From positions 248,001 through 312,000 of the forward strand of contig NZ_BDCC01000009.1 of NCBI RefSeq assembly GCF_001613305.1: DNA of 64,000 bases. Direction: 5' to 3'. Numbering within the stretch: the first letter of the stretch is position 1; the number at the start of each line of letters is the position of its first letter. Source of the stretch: Nocardia vaccinii NBRC 15922 (GTDB lineage: Bacteria > Actinomycetota > Actinomycetes > Mycobacteriales > Mycobacteriaceae). A program made the translations under genes and the position numbers. Below the pieces are notes generated by a model, which saw nothing but the letters and a program-made list of their open reading frames with translations, made no database searches and was not told where the DNA came from. Shown here piece after piece: positions 1-9,805 of this stretch.

Positions 1-2749
1 TCACCGGAATCACGCCGCCCGCCATCACCAGCTGAACCATGATCACCACCACCAGCAACGGCATCACCTGCTCGTTCGACCTCGCGACCGACGAGAGCGC
101 CAGACCGATGAGCACACATGCGATGGCGGTGGCCGCGATATCGACGTACAGCTCCACATTGCCGGACGGAATCACCGTTCCGTGGCCGGGCTGTTTCTTG
201 CCGATCAGGACGATCGCCACCATCACCGCGGACTGCAGCAGAGCCGCGAAGCCGAAAATGGCGACCTTGGCCATCAGATACGACCACGGGCGCAGCCCGA
301 CCGCGCGCTCACGGAGGAAGATCGCCCGTTCGGCGACCAGATCGCGGACGGTGAGGGTGGATCCCATGAAACATGCGCCCAGGATCAGCACGACCAGCAG
401 CTGTTCGCTCTCCCGGCCACCGTCGGGGACGAACATGATGTTGCCCTTCCCGTCGCTCACCTGTGACAGCGGGCCGATGGCCAGACCGTTGGTGCCCGGC
501 ACCACCAGCGAGAGCCCGCCCAGCACGAACGGCAGCAGCACCAGGAATATCAGATAACCGCGGTCGGCCAGGATCAGCCGGAACTGCCGCCGCGACAACG
601 TCGAGAATTGTTTGCGGGCACTGGATTTCGGCGGCTTGCCCTGGTCGCCGGGCGGTGCCGGCGGTGGCGGTGGCGGTACCGCGGCCTGTTTGGCGCGATA
701 GTTCGCGAAGGCGCGATCCGGGTCCGCGGCGACCTGGGCGAAGATCTCCGCCCAGTCGCTGGTGCCCAGGAAGGTGCCGACCGCGCCCGGATGACCGAAG
801 TACGCGGTCTTACCGCCGGGTGCGAGCAGCAGTACCTGATCGCACATGTCCAGGCAGGCCACCGAATGCGTGACCACGATGACGGTGCGTCCGGCGTCGG
901 CCAGCTCCCGCAGCATGGTCATGACCTGACGGTCCAGCGCCGGGTCCAGACCCGAGGTGGGCTCGTCGAGCAACAGCAGGGCGGGGCCGGTGAGCAGTTC
1001 CAGCGCCACCGACGCGCGCTTGCGCTGACCGCCGGAGAGTTTGTCGACCCGCGTATCGGCGTGTTCGGTGAGCGAAAGTTCTTGCAGCACACCGTCGATG
1101 ACCTCGCGACGGTCCGCCTTGGAGGTGTCGGGGGGCAGCCGAAGCTCGGCGGCGTAGCCGAGCGCCTGCCGCACGGTGAGCTGGCGGTGCAGCACGTCGT
1201 CCTGCGGAACCATGCCGATACGACTGCGCATGGCCTCGTATTCGGCGTGCAGGTTACGCCCCTCGAAGGTGACCGCGCCCGCGGACGGATGCGTCGCTCC
1301 GGCGATGAGTTTGGACAGCGTGGATTTACCCGCGCCGGAGGGACCGATCAGCGCGGTCAGGGTGCCGCGCCCGGCCTGCATGTTCACATCGACCAGCAAC
1401 TGCTTGTTGCCCTCGACCGTGAAACCGACGCCGTGCACGTCCAGGCCCTGCTCGGCGACCGGCTTCTGGCGCAGGACGAGCGCGCCCTCCTGCACCAGGA
1501 AGTCGATGTTGCCGATCGTGACGATATCCCGCTCGCGCAGGGCGACACGCTGTTCGCGGCGACCGTTGACGAAGGTGCCGTTGGCCGAGCCGACGTCCTC
1601 GATGACCAGCCCCTCGGGGCCCTTGACCAGGCGCGCGTGCCGCCGCGAGGCCAGCGGATCGTTCACCACGATCTCGTTGTCGCTGGTGCGGCCGATGTTC
1701 AAGCCGCCCACGGGAATTCGGTCCGCGCGGGCGAACGGCGCGGTGGAGGTCGACGCGCGCATCGGCGGCGGCATCGGCGGCAGCATCGAGGCGTCGGCCT
1801 TCGCGGTCATATTGATATCGGCCGCGGCAGGTTGCTGGGCCGAAGCCGATTGCGGGGCCGGAACTTGTTGCTGTGCCAAAATCGGTTGCTGCGGAGGAAC
1901 CGGACGCTGCGGAGCGACCGGCTGCTGCGGAACGGGCGACTGCGGAGGGACCGGATGCTGTGGCGAAAGTGGTTGCTGCGGCGCGTAATCCGGCCGATCG
2001 ACCGGCGGACGCTGCGGCGCCGGACGTTGTTGGGCCTGCGGGACCTGCGACTGCGGGCCCTGCTGCGGCGGCGTCATCGGATGTTGCTGCGGCGGAGCCG
2101 GTTGCCGCTGCATCGGACCGGACCGGTCCTGCGGCGCGAAGCCCTGAACCTGCGGCGGTGCGGCCGGACGCTGCGGCGGAACCGCCTGCCCCTGCGATGG
2201 CGGGGCCGGCGGGCGCTGCATCGGCGCGGGCGGACGCTGCTGTGCGGGTGGCTGTGGCGGCATCGGCGGACGCTGCGGCGCAACCGCCTGCCCCTGCCCG
2301 GCCTGTGGCGGCATCACCTGCCCCGGCACCGGTGGCACACTCTGCGGCGGCAGCGGCGCAACCGGACGCGCCCCGGACTGCCGGTCCTGCGGCGCGGGCC
2401 CCCGCCGCTGCTGCGGCGGCGCCTGTGGACGCTGCCCCGCCTGCGGTGTGAGCTGCAGCAGCGGTCCGGTGACCGCGTCCCCCAGCCGCACCTGCATCGT
2501 CCGCCCGATCGCAACCGGACTCGTAATCCGTTGCGCGTCCACGAATACGCCGTTGGTACTGCCGTTGTCGGCCAGCACCCAAGTACTGCCCTGCCAGCTG
2601 AGTGTCGCGTGCACACGGGAAACCAATGGGCTGTCGACGAACAGCGTCACCTCCGGCGCCCGGCCGATGGTGATCTGCTGCCCCGCTTCGAAACCCCGAT
2701 CGATTCCCTCATGGCGCACGGTGATCTTCTGCGCCCCCGGTGATGACAT
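1..2749 (-). CDS. FHA-FHA-ABC exporter (Rv1747-like), 3' end outside window
   Basis: Membrane exporter with fused ATPase and permease, resembling mycobacterial Rv1747. It starts at the ATG at 2749 and stays open to the window edge, so over 916 residues are visible. In order: an FHA domain (about residues 20-90, with DSPLVSRVHATL), a Pro/Gln-rich linker (about 100-330), a second FHA domain (about 340-400, with SRRHARL and SANGTFVNG), an ABC ATPase (Walker A GPSGAGKST near 468, signature LSGGQRKR, Walker B ALLLLDEPTSGLDP) and the start of an ABC2-type membrane domain. FHA domains bind phosphothreonine; Rv1747 is regulated by the kinase PknF, so control by a Ser/Thr kinase such as the one at 9806 is plausible but inferred. 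The linker is longer than in Rv1747. It is divergent from the peptidase gene at 2859. Confidence 0.93.
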   Translation of the reverse strand, partial: MSSPGAQKITVRHEGIDRGFEAGQQITIGRAPEVTLFVDSPLVSRVHATLSWQGSTWVLADNGSTNGVFVDAQRITSPVAIGRTMQVRLGDAVTGPLLQLTPQAGQRPQAPPQQRRGPAPQDRQSGARPVAPLPPQSVPPVPGQVMPPQAGQGQAVAPQRPPMPPQPPAQQRPPAPMQRPPAPPSQGQAVPPQRPAAPPQVQGFAPQDRSGPMQRQPAPPQQHPMTPPQQGPQSQVPQAQQRPAPQRPPVDRPDYAPQQPLSPQHPVPPQSPVPQQPVAPQRPVPPQQPILAQQQVPAPQSASAQQPAAADINMTAKADASMLPPMPPPMRASTSTAPFARADRIPVGGLNIGRTSDNEIVVNDPLASRRHARLVKGPEGLVIEDVGSANGTFVNGRREQRVALRERDIVTIGNIDFLVQEGALVLRQKPVAEQGLDVHGVGFTVEGNKQLLVDVNMQAGRGTLTALIGPSGAGKSTLSKLIAGATHPSAGAVTFEGRNLHAEYEAMRSRIGMVPQDDVLHRQLTVRQALGYAAELRLPPDTSKADRREVIDGVLQELSLTEHADTRVDKLSGGQRKRASVALELLTGPALLLLDEPTSGLDPALDRQVMTMLRELADAGRTVIVVTHSVACLDMCDQVLLLAPGGKTAYFGHPGAVGTFLGTSDWAEIFAQVAADPDRAFANYRAKQAAVPPPPPPAPPGDQGKPPKSSARKQFSTLSRRQFRLILADRGYLIFLVLLPFVLGGLSLVVPGTNGLAIGPLSQVSDGKGNIMFVPDGGRESEQLLVVLILGACFMGSTLTVRDLVAERAIFLRERAVGLRPWSYLMAKVAIFGFAALLQSAVMVAIVLIGKKQPGHGTVIPSGNVELYVDIAATAIACVLIGLALSSVARSNEQVMPLLVVVIMVQLVMAGGVIPV
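1750..2450 (-). repeat. Pro/Gln-rich low-complexity linker coding region
   Basis: This stretch of the FHA-ABC gene is built from short degenerate units encoding variants of PPQQPVAPQRP and similar. It separates the two FHA domains and is probably disordered. The same composition produces long open frames on the opposite strand, which are artefacts. Confidence 0.8.
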
Positions 2750-2858
2750 GTGCCGGATACTATGCGAAAGCCCGGGTGTCGGGGCACCACAATTTCCCAC
2801 CGACATAGGGTGTGCGGGCCCGTATCTGAACCGTGACCGCCCAGGGGAGGGAGTACGT

Positions 2859-4298
2859 GTGGCGAAGCTCCAGGTGACAACCGCAGTCTCCGCGTTGGTT
2901 CTGACCGTCCTCACATTGACGGGCTGTACCTCGTCCGTCGACGGCCGAGCCGTCTCGATCTACGAGGATCCGTTCCAGGTGGCCGGCCTGCCCACCACCA
3001 GCGGCCCCAGCGGGCCGCGCGCGGGCGTTCCGGACAGTACCCTGACCGCCGACGGCGCGATCGGCGGCGAGTACGACAAATTGGCGCTCGACGCCATCGA
3101 CGACATCCAAAGCTATTGGCAGAGCCAATATTCCACGGATTTCCGCGGTTCCTTCACACCGGTCCCGAAGTTCTACTCGTGGGATGCCACGCAGACGCAG
3201 GACAGCCAGTTCTGCCAGCAGACCACCCTGCATCTGGTGAACGCCGCCTACTGCCGCCTGGACAATTCCATCGGCTGGGACCGTGGCGTTCTGCTACCGA
3301 GGATGACGAAGGCATTCGGCAAGATGTCGGTGGTGATGGTGCTGGCCCACGAGTACGGCCACGCCGTACAGACCATGGCCGAACTCGTCACCGGCCGCAC
3401 GCCGGTGATCGTCAAGGAACAGCAGGCCGACTGCTTCGCCGGGGCGTTCATGCGGCATGTGGCCGAAGGTGCGGCAAGGCATTTCACGATCAACACCGCG
3501 GACGGCCTGAACAAGGTGCTGGCCGCGACGGTGGCGATCCGCGACGCCGATCCGAGCGATCCCGATTCGGTGCACGGTTCGGCCTTCGAGCGGGTGACCG
3601 CGGTGCAGATCGGTTTCACCGACGGTCCGAAAGGCTGCGCGGCGATTGATATGAACGACATCACCCGCCGACGCAAGAATCTCCCGCAGTCGTACGGCAG
3701 CGATGCCGATCACGGCGAATTGGCCGTCACCCAGCACAATCTCACCGAACTGAGCAAGGCGATGAGTTCGATCATGCCGGTGCCCGCCGAACCCGCCTAC
3801 GACTATCGCGGCGCCAAATTGGGCTGCCCGGACGCCACGGACACCGAGCCGGTCACCTACTGCCCGTCGACCAACACGATCGGCACCGACGTGTCCGCCC
3901 TCGCCGCCCGCGCGAAGGCGAACACCGATGATCAGGAAAATTTCCCGACCCATATCGGCGGCGACTACAACGCCTACATCGTCTTCATCTCCCGCTACAC
4001 ATTGGCGGTGCAGAACAATCTGCATCAGCAACTCTCGGGCGCCAAGACGGGCCTGCGCGCATCCTGCCTGTCGGGTGTGATCACCGCGAAATTGGCCAGC
4101 CCCACCCGCACGGTGGCCAACGGCGACCTCGCCCTGTCCCCCGGCGACCTGGACAAGGCCGTCTCCGGCCTGCTGAGCGACGGCCTGGCCGCCAGCGATA
4201 TCGCGGGAAATACCGTCCCGAGCGGTTTCTCCCGCGTCGACGCCTTCCGCGCCGGAGTACTCGGCAACCAGCAGACCTGCGAATCCCGCTACGCATAG
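2859..4298 (+). CDS. Lipoprotein neutral zinc metallopeptidase (LpqM-like)
   Basis: A 479-residue predicted surface lipoprotein peptidase. The GTG at 2859 is preceded by a GGGGAGGGAG ribosome site and gives a lipoprotein signal peptide ending in the lipobox LTGC. The zinc motif HEYGH lies at about residues 164-168, and EQQADCFAGAF follows some 25 residues later. This pairing is typical of the YpfJ-type putative neutral zinc metallopeptidases, where the Glu in E-x2-AD is the third zinc ligand. By size and lipobox it resembles mycobacterial LpqM, but I could not align them. It stands alone, divergent from the FHA-ABC gene and convergent with the FHA gene at 4312 with a 13-base gap. Its substrate is unknown. 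Confidence 0.85.
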   Translation: MAKLQVTTAVSALVLTVLTLTGCTSSVDGRAVSIYEDPFQVAGLPTTSGPSGPRAGVPDSTLTADGAIGGEYDKLALDAIDDIQSYWQSQYSTDFRGSFTPVPKFYSWDATQTQDSQFCQQTTLHLVNAAYCRLDNSIGWDRGVLLPRMTKAFGKMSVVMVLAHEYGHAVQTMAELVTGRTPVIVKEQQADCFAGAFMRHVAEGAARHFTINTADGLNKVLAATVAIRDADPSDPDSVHGSAFERVTAVQIGFTDGPKGCAAIDMNDITRRRKNLPQSYGSDADHGELAVTQHNLTELSKAMSSIMPVPAEPAYDYRGAKLGCPDATDTEPVTYCPSTNTIGTDVSALAARAKANTDDQENFPTHIGGDYNAYIVFISRYTLAVQNNLHQQLSGAKTGLRASCLSGVITAKLASPTRTVANGDLALSPGDLDKAVSGLLSDGLAASDIAGNTVPSGFSRVDAFRAGVLGNQQTCESRYA

Positions 4299-4311
4299 CC
4301 GAGATTCAGCT

Positions 4312-5751
4312 TCAGAAGGGCGGCGGGGCGGTGGGGTCGTAGCGCAGGACGCGGTTGCCGAGCATGAGTTCGGTGCCGTGGATCATGGCCAATGGCTGGT
4401 TCGGGATCAGGTGGATCCAGTCCTGGTAGCCGGGGAGGCGGGCGCGGGTGCCGTTGGTGGAGCCGCGGTCCACGATGGTGGCGTCCCAGTTGATCAGGCG
4501 GATCTCGGCATGGGCGCGGGACATGCCGCCGGAGTTGTCCTCGATCTTGAAGGGGGTCATGCCGCGCTGGGCGGCATCGGAGTTCTGCGGATCGCGGCCG
4601 AGGACGGCGTCGGCGGCCAGTGTGAACGTGGTGCCGTCATCGAGGACGAGCACGCCCAGGGCCGGACGCAGCACCTCGGACGGCGGCTGGGTCTGATCCA
4701 CCGGCATACCGCAAACGGTGCAGAACGCCGATCGCGGATCGCTGGGATGCGCTCGCGCACATTTGAATCCCAGCACCCGGACACCGGCTGCCGCACTGCG
4801 GTCGAACGGCTCCGGACCGGGCTGCGGCGGAATCGAACTCGGCCGACCCAGTTGTGTCTGCGCCAGCCGCGATGCCAGATCTGGCCCGGCACTCGGCAGC
4901 GGCGGCGGGACCGTGGGCAGCGGCGGCGGAGTCGGAGCGGACGGCAGCGGCGGCGGGACCGAATCGCCACCCGGCCCCGGGCCGGGCAGCGGTGGCACGG
5001 CGAAGTCACCATCCGGACCCGCACCCGGCAGGGGCGGCGGCTGCGGCACGGAGTCGTCACTCGGCCGCACTACCGGCGATTGCGTCTCGGCGCGAAGCGA
5101 ATCGACGTGGGAACTCGAAACCGATTGCGGCTCATCGACGAACGGGGCCGATCCGGTCAGCGCGGGACGGTGCTGCCCGGCCTGGTCCTCGTCCCGGTCG
5201 CGTGCCCGTGATCGCCGTCCCTCGAACCAGACCACCGCACCGGACGCCTGCGCGACGCCCTCACCCAGAGCGCCGATACCGCGTTCGGGCAGTTCCGGAT
5301 CGCCGGCCGATTCCTCGTCGGCGAAGATCGCGGCCGCCCGCGCGGGTGCCGGCGCCACTCGATCCACGGTGAACGCGGCGTCCCCGCCGCGGTGGTATTC
5401 GACGCCGTCGGCGCCGACCAGCATCGCGGTGACCGCACCGTGCAGGAAGATCGCCACCCCGCCGGTCTCGGCCTGCGACAGGATGCCCAGTCCGACCGGC
5501 ATGCCGGGGCTGAGCTGTTCGGCGTCGCGCATCAGCCAATTCGTCGCCTCCCGCGCGACCAGACGGCCGGGTCCGCCGGGCTCCTGTTCGGTCGCCTCGA
5601 AGACCAGCTGCGAGAGCGCCTCGGCCACGCGCATCGCGGCCGACTCCTCCCGCACCGGCCCGGGGCCGCGATGGGCGGCCAATATGAGCGCACCCGCTAC
5701 CCGGACCACGACATGGTTGCCCGGGACAACCTCGACTTGCCGATCCCTCAA
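4312..5751 (-). CDS. FHA-domain protein with zinc-ribbon-like segment
   Basis: A 479-residue cytoplasmic protein. There is no upstream ATG or GTG in frame before a stop at 5803; the TTG at 5751 has GGAGG nine bases upstream and is taken as the start. Residues 1-200 form a domain I do not recognise. Residues 200-300 are rich in Pro and Gly (repeated PPLP). A short Cys-rich segment follows (ARAHPSDPRSAFCTVCGMPVD), possibly a zinc ribbon. A C-terminal FHA domain covers about the last 110 residues (LGRDP, SRAHAEI, STNGTRA). FHA proteins bind phosphothreonine partners, which fits the kinase at 9806, but no partner is shown. It is convergent with the peptidase gene. Confidence 0.85.
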   Translation of the reverse strand: MRDRQVEVVPGNHVVVRVAGALILAAHRGPGPVREESAAMRVAEALSQLVFEATEQEPGGPGRLVAREATNWLMRDAEQLSPGMPVGLGILSQAETGGVAIFLHGAVTAMLVGADGVEYHRGGDAAFTVDRVAPAPARAAAIFADEESAGDPELPERGIGALGEGVAQASGAVVWFEGRRSRARDRDEDQAGQHRPALTGSAPFVDEPQSVSSSHVDSLRAETQSPVVRPSDDSVPQPPPLPGAGPDGDFAVPPLPGPGPGGDSVPPPLPSAPTPPPLPTVPPPLPSAGPDLASRLAQTQLGRPSSIPPQPGPEPFDRSAAAGVRVLGFKCARAHPSDPRSAFCTVCGMPVDQTQPPSEVLRPALGVLVLDDGTTFTLAADAVLGRDPQNSDAAQRGMTPFKIEDNSGGMSRAHAEIRLINWDATIVDRGSTNGTRARLPGYQDWIHLIPNQPLAMIHGTELMLGNRVLRYDPTAPPPF

Positions 5752-5943
5752 CGCAATCGGCCTCCGCGGACCAGGTATGCGGTCGTCACCACACGCACCA
5801 GGTTAGAGCAACGGATGCGCATCGATCCCCGGACCGGTTCTCGCGGTCTCGCATCCGCATCATCGCGGCGCGCGGACTGTTCCCGCGAGCACCGGCGGTC
5901 CGGTAATTTGTGAGCAGATTGCTGGAGATACGGGGGCTGGCCG

Positions 5944-7155
5944 ATGGTTCAGGCAACACGTCGCGCAGGGATCGCATTCGCCGCGGCAGCCGCGGTCGCG
6001 GTGTTGGCCGGGTGCGGGGTGAAGGGCACCCCGGTAGCGGGCGAGATCGATGTGCGCACACTCGATGTCGGTAGTTACGCGGTCGACAAACACGCCTACC
6101 GCCAGACCGCCGACGACCAGGGCGCGGTGGTGGAGGGTATGCGGATGTCCCGGGCGGTGGTGCCCGCGGTAGCGATCGATCCGTCCCTGAAGATCGGGCA
6201 GGGCGGCCACATCGTGCTGAACAACACCGAGGCCACCACCCGCCTGCTCGCCGCGGTGTCCAAGCCGATCCTGGACAGGGAGGGTCTGCTCACCGGCTAC
6301 ACCGCCTCGGGGGCGGACAGGCCCGATGAGCCCGGCACCTCCATCTCCACCTCCGACACCACCTCGGTCACCGATTTCGTGATGCGTTTCGCGGATACGG
6401 CCACCGCCGAGCGCACCGCGCGGGAACTCGAGGACGCCGACTTCGGCGTCGCCCCGGACATCAACAAGAAGCTGTCGCTGTCGAAATACCCTGATGCGCT
6501 GGTGCATTGGCGTCCCGGCATCTCCAACGTCGGCGCGTTCCTGGCGCACGGGAACTTCGTGATCTCGCTGTTCATCCAGCGTCCCCGGCCCGAGCAGGAC
6601 GATCTGGAGGCGTGGGTGCAGAAGGCGCTCGACGCACAGGTCCCGGCACTCGACGAATTCGAGGCCACCCCGAAGGACCTGTTGTCCAGCCTGCCGGTCG
6701 ATCCGGACGGTTTGCTCGCCCGCGCCGTGGTGCGCGACCGCGATAAGCACACCCCCGATCGGGACCGCTTCGCCAGTTACGGCCCCAACGATTTCGTGAA
6801 CATCGCCGAGGACGAGACCACCAGGCAGCGTCTGGTCGCCGATACCGGTCTGGACGCCGTCGCCATCGCCGATACGAGCACGGTGCTGCGGGTGCGGGAC
6901 GCGGCGGCGGGCGCCCGGCTCATCACCGGCCTGGTCTCGGCCTCCGGATCGGCCTACAGCCCGACCGACGCACCGGACAAACTCCCCGGCGCGAAATGCC
7001 TGCAGCTCGGCAGTTCCGCCGTGCACTCGAATTCGGCCAAATTCCGCTGCTACATTCCGCACGGGCGATACGTCGAGGTGGTCATCAGCAATGACCAATC
7101 CGATATGAAAGAGAAGGCCTCGGCGGCATACGCACTGCTGGCGAACAGTATGTGA
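5944..7155 (+). CDS. Lipoprotein paralogue 1 of a tandem trio (DUF7373-like)
   Basis: A 403-residue predicted lipoprotein: basic N-terminus, hydrophobic stretch, lipobox LAGC at about residues 21-24. It shares with the next two genes an early block of the form (E/V)IDxxTLDxGxY, a central block with FADxxTA and HWRPG, two late cysteines (AKCLQL and FRCYIPHGRYVE) and a C-terminal AAYALLANS. I recall this as the actinobacterial lipoprotein family DUF7373, but could not check. The late cysteine pair suggests a disulfide in the envelope. No function is known. It is the first of three tandem copies that precede a transmembrane Ser/Thr kinase. Confidence 0.85.
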   Translation: MVQATRRAGIAFAAAAAVAVLAGCGVKGTPVAGEIDVRTLDVGSYAVDKHAYRQTADDQGAVVEGMRMSRAVVPAVAIDPSLKIGQGGHIVLNNTEATTRLLAAVSKPILDREGLLTGYTASGADRPDEPGTSISTSDTTSVTDFVMRFADTATAERTARELEDADFGVAPDINKKLSLSKYPDALVHWRPGISNVGAFLAHGNFVISLFIQRPRPEQDDLEAWVQKALDAQVPALDEFEATPKDLLSSLPVDPDGLLARAVVRDRDKHTPDRDRFASYGPNDFVNIAEDETTRQRLVADTGLDAVAIADTSTVLRVRDAAAGARLITGLVSASGSAYSPTDAPDKLPGAKCLQLGSSAVHSNSAKFRCYIPHGRYVEVVISNDQSDMKEKASAAYALLANSM

Positions 7156-7270
7156 GCCGGTTCGCGCACGGCGGCAAATCACTGGCAGTGGCAGGCGCCC
7201 CCGTGTGTACACTACCGGCGGGCCGTGGCCTAGCGGATCGCGCGACGGCCGGTCCCACGGGAGGGGAACT

Positions 7271-8467
7271 ATGCGCAGGTCGAAGGTGTTCGTGGCGGCG
7301 ATGCTGCTGGTCACGGCCTGCGCCGCTGGTTGCGGCTCCGGACACGACGCCGCACCGCAGGACCCCGTGATCGACCTCGCCACACTGGATTTCGGCCCCT
7401 ACGATGCGACTCCGCACGATATGGGCAAGCCCAAGAACGCCTTTCAGGCCCGCGATTTCGAGGCCGAACGTCTCGGCGACGTCGTACCGCTGGCCATGGA
7501 TATCGATCCGAGCCTGACCTACGGCGGCAATTCCGGCAGCCTCGTCTTCGAGGATCCGAAGAATACCCAGCTGCACAATTTCGGCGACTTCGACCACTTC
7601 GCCGAGGATGCCCCCAATTTCATCAGCGGATATATCAGTTACGGGATCGACAGCCGCGACAACGACGGTATCGAACTGCTCAACGCGGTATTGCTCTTCC
7701 CCGACGAGAAGCAGGCCGCCGACGCGGCCACCGCGCTCGAACACCGGGATTTCGTCGCCAAACCGGATAATCAGCCGGTACCGATCCCGAAATATCCTGC
7801 CGCACACGCACACTGGGAGCCCGGCGACCAGTCGATCGACAGTTGGTACGCCACCGGGAAGCTGGTCGTATTCACCTCCGACTACGACCACACGAAGATC
7901 TGGTTCCATCACACCGATCTGCCCGCGCTGGTCGCCATGGTGACCAAGAGCCTGGACACGATCGTCCCGGCCGTCTCGAAATACACGCCGACCCCGGCGA
8001 ACGAACTCGCCGACAAGCCGATCGATATCGAAGGCATGCTCGGCCGCACGATGGTCCGGCCGAAGGCGGCGACGGGTGAATGGCTGAATCCGCCCGTCGT
8101 CTTCCACGCGCATGCCGCCCTGGGCTGGACCACCGATCCGGTCGCGGATCAGAAGGTCTTCCAGAAGGCCGGCGTGGATCTGTATGCCGAATACGGCAAC
8201 AACCTCTATCGAGCCCGAGACGCGAAGGGCGCGAAGGAGGTCCGCGATCAACTGGGCGATCCGGCCAAGCACTTCAAATCCGCAGCGCCGCCGCGGAATC
8301 TTCCGATCGCCAAATGCCGCCAATACCACGGTCCCGTGCTCGCAGCGGTGCACTTCTACTGCTCGGTCGCCTACGGACGATATGCCGCGCAATCGTGGGG
8401 CGAACAACTTCTCGATGCGCAGCAACGTATTTCGGCGCAGTACGCGATCCTGGTGAGGGCGAAATGA
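7271..8467 (+). CDS. Lipoprotein paralogue 2 of a tandem trio (DUF7373-like)
   Basis: A 398-residue predicted lipoprotein starting at the ATG at 7271 after GGGAGGGGAACT; the open frame continues upstream to 7205 but that part lacks a ribosome site. The signal peptide ends near CAAGCG, where either cysteine could be lipidated. It carries the family blocks: VIDLATLDFGPYD early, an AHWEPG central block, and late cysteines in AKCRQY and HFYCSVAYGRYA. Its stop overlaps the start of the third copy by four bases (ATGA), so copies 2 and 3 should be translationally coupled. Function unknown; it arose by local duplication. Confidence 0.85.
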   Translation: MRRSKVFVAAMLLVTACAAGCGSGHDAAPQDPVIDLATLDFGPYDATPHDMGKPKNAFQARDFEAERLGDVVPLAMDIDPSLTYGGNSGSLVFEDPKNTQLHNFGDFDHFAEDAPNFISGYISYGIDSRDNDGIELLNAVLLFPDEKQAADAATALEHRDFVAKPDNQPVPIPKYPAAHAHWEPGDQSIDSWYATGKLVVFTSDYDHTKIWFHHTDLPALVAMVTKSLDTIVPAVSKYTPTPANELADKPIDIEGMLGRTMVRPKAATGEWLNPPVVFHAHAALGWTTDPVADQKVFQKAGVDLYAEYGNNLYRARDAKGAKEVRDQLGDPAKHFKSAAPPRNLPIAKCRQYHGPVLAAVHFYCSVAYGRYAAQSWGEQLLDAQQRISAQYAILVRAK

Positions 8468-9708
8468 TCACGACATCCCTCGCCCGCACCTGCACCGCCA
8501 TCCTCGGCAGTATCGCGGCCGTCGTCGCACTGAGTTCCTGCGGGACGGACCACGGTATCGCCCTACCGGCCGAAATCGATGTCCGCACCCTGGATATCGG
8601 CCCCTACCCGGTCGAACCTATCGACTTCCACTTGGACGCCACGCCGGGTCTGCTGCACGGCCTGCAGGTCGGTGGTCTGCGTCTGGGCGAGTACGTGGTC
8701 GATGCCTACGATATCGACCCCCATCTGAGCAGGGGTCTGAACTCCGTATCCTTCACCAGCGGCGTGATCGCCGACTCACTCGGCAACAGCCCCGCCATGA
8801 CCGCGGTCGCCAAGCGCGACAACATGTATTTCGGCTTCGAATCCGTGGGATCGGATACCGACTCCTTCCTGAATCTCACCGACTGGCCTTCCGAGTCGTC
8901 GAAGAAAGCCACCGCCATCGATCTGCTGGTGATGCAGTTCCCCGATGCCGATACCGCCGGGCGTGCGGCCACGGACTTCTCCAACGCCGATATCGGCGTC
9001 ACCAGGAATCAGCCACTCCCGATCGCCAACTACCCCGGCGCACACGCGAATTGGCGACCCGGCAGCGGCGTCGTCCGATCGTTCCTGGCGCACGGCTCCT
9101 ATGTGGCGGCGGTGGTGGCCTTCACGCCCACAACCGATCAGCAGAATCTCACCACCCTCGTCCAGAAGACCTACGACACGGAATTCCCGGTCCTGGATCA
9201 ACTGCGGCCGATCTCGGACGAGGACACCGTGCGATTGGACTGGGACCCGGAGTACATGATCAGCCGGGCGTTGAATCCGGACAAGAGCACCACCATCGGA
9301 TTCAAGGACGAGAACGCCGTCTACGGCCCGCGCGGCGTCATGCACTACATGACTTACCGGGCGCAGGCGAAGCAGACCTTCACCGCGATGAACGCGGTCA
9401 AATTCGCCAGAAGCGATGCCGCACTGGTGGTCCGCACCAAGGACGACGCGTCGGCGGACAAGGCCGTGCACGACCAGCTCACCCCGCAACCGCATCGATC
9501 GGCCGCCGCCGCGGTGCCGAAGATCTCCGATTCGGCCTGCGTGGAAAACGATACGAAGACCGATATCTTCACCGATCGCAAACGCTTCACCTGTATGGTC
9601 GCGTACCGCAATTACGTCGGCTACGTCGAATCCGATCAGCTGATCGATGCGCATCAACGTGCCGCCGCGCAATACGCACTGCTGGCCAACAGTCAATGGG
9701 AACCGTAG
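8464..9708 (+). CDS. Lipoprotein paralogue 3 of a tandem trio (DUF7373-like)
   Basis: A 414-residue predicted lipoprotein. The ATG at 8464 overlaps the preceding stop (ATGA), and the signal peptide ends in LSSC. Family blocks are EIDVRTLDIGPYPVEPIDF, an FPDADTAGRAATDFSNADIG block, HANWRPG and a late Cys pair (SACVEND, FTCMVAYRNYVGYVE), ending in AQYALLANS. It is the most diverged in the middle, where an extra DSFLNLTDWPSE segment appears. The kinase gene begins 97 bases downstream. Function unknown. Confidence 0.85.
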   Translation: MITTSLARTCTAILGSIAAVVALSSCGTDHGIALPAEIDVRTLDIGPYPVEPIDFHLDATPGLLHGLQVGGLRLGEYVVDAYDIDPHLSRGLNSVSFTSGVIADSLGNSPAMTAVAKRDNMYFGFESVGSDTDSFLNLTDWPSESSKKATAIDLLVMQFPDADTAGRAATDFSNADIGVTRNQPLPIANYPGAHANWRPGSGVVRSFLAHGSYVAAVVAFTPTTDQQNLTTLVQKTYDTEFPVLDQLRPISDEDTVRLDWDPEYMISRALNPDKSTTIGFKDENAVYGPRGVMHYMTYRAQAKQTFTAMNAVKFARSDAALVVRTKDDASADKAVHDQLTPQPHRSAAAAVPKISDSACVENDTKTDIFTDRKRFTCMVAYRNYVGYVESDQLIDAHQRAAAQYALLANSQWEP

Positions 9709-9805
9709 CTCGACCGTGCTCCGGCGGGGCCGGTATGCTCCGCCAGAGCACGATCCGACCGGAACCGGCACCCTCTCACCCCGATCGACCAGGAGTTTGT
9801 GACAG

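Noticed and set aside
608..2743. A 711-codon plus-strand open frame
   Set aside because: It lies opposite the FHA-ABC gene and is Arg-rich with no domains; the minus strand gives continuous FHA and ABC motifs.
4700..4790. A tRNA-like TTTGAATCCCAG segment
   Set aside because: Inside the FHA coding frame and no cloverleaf can be formed around it.
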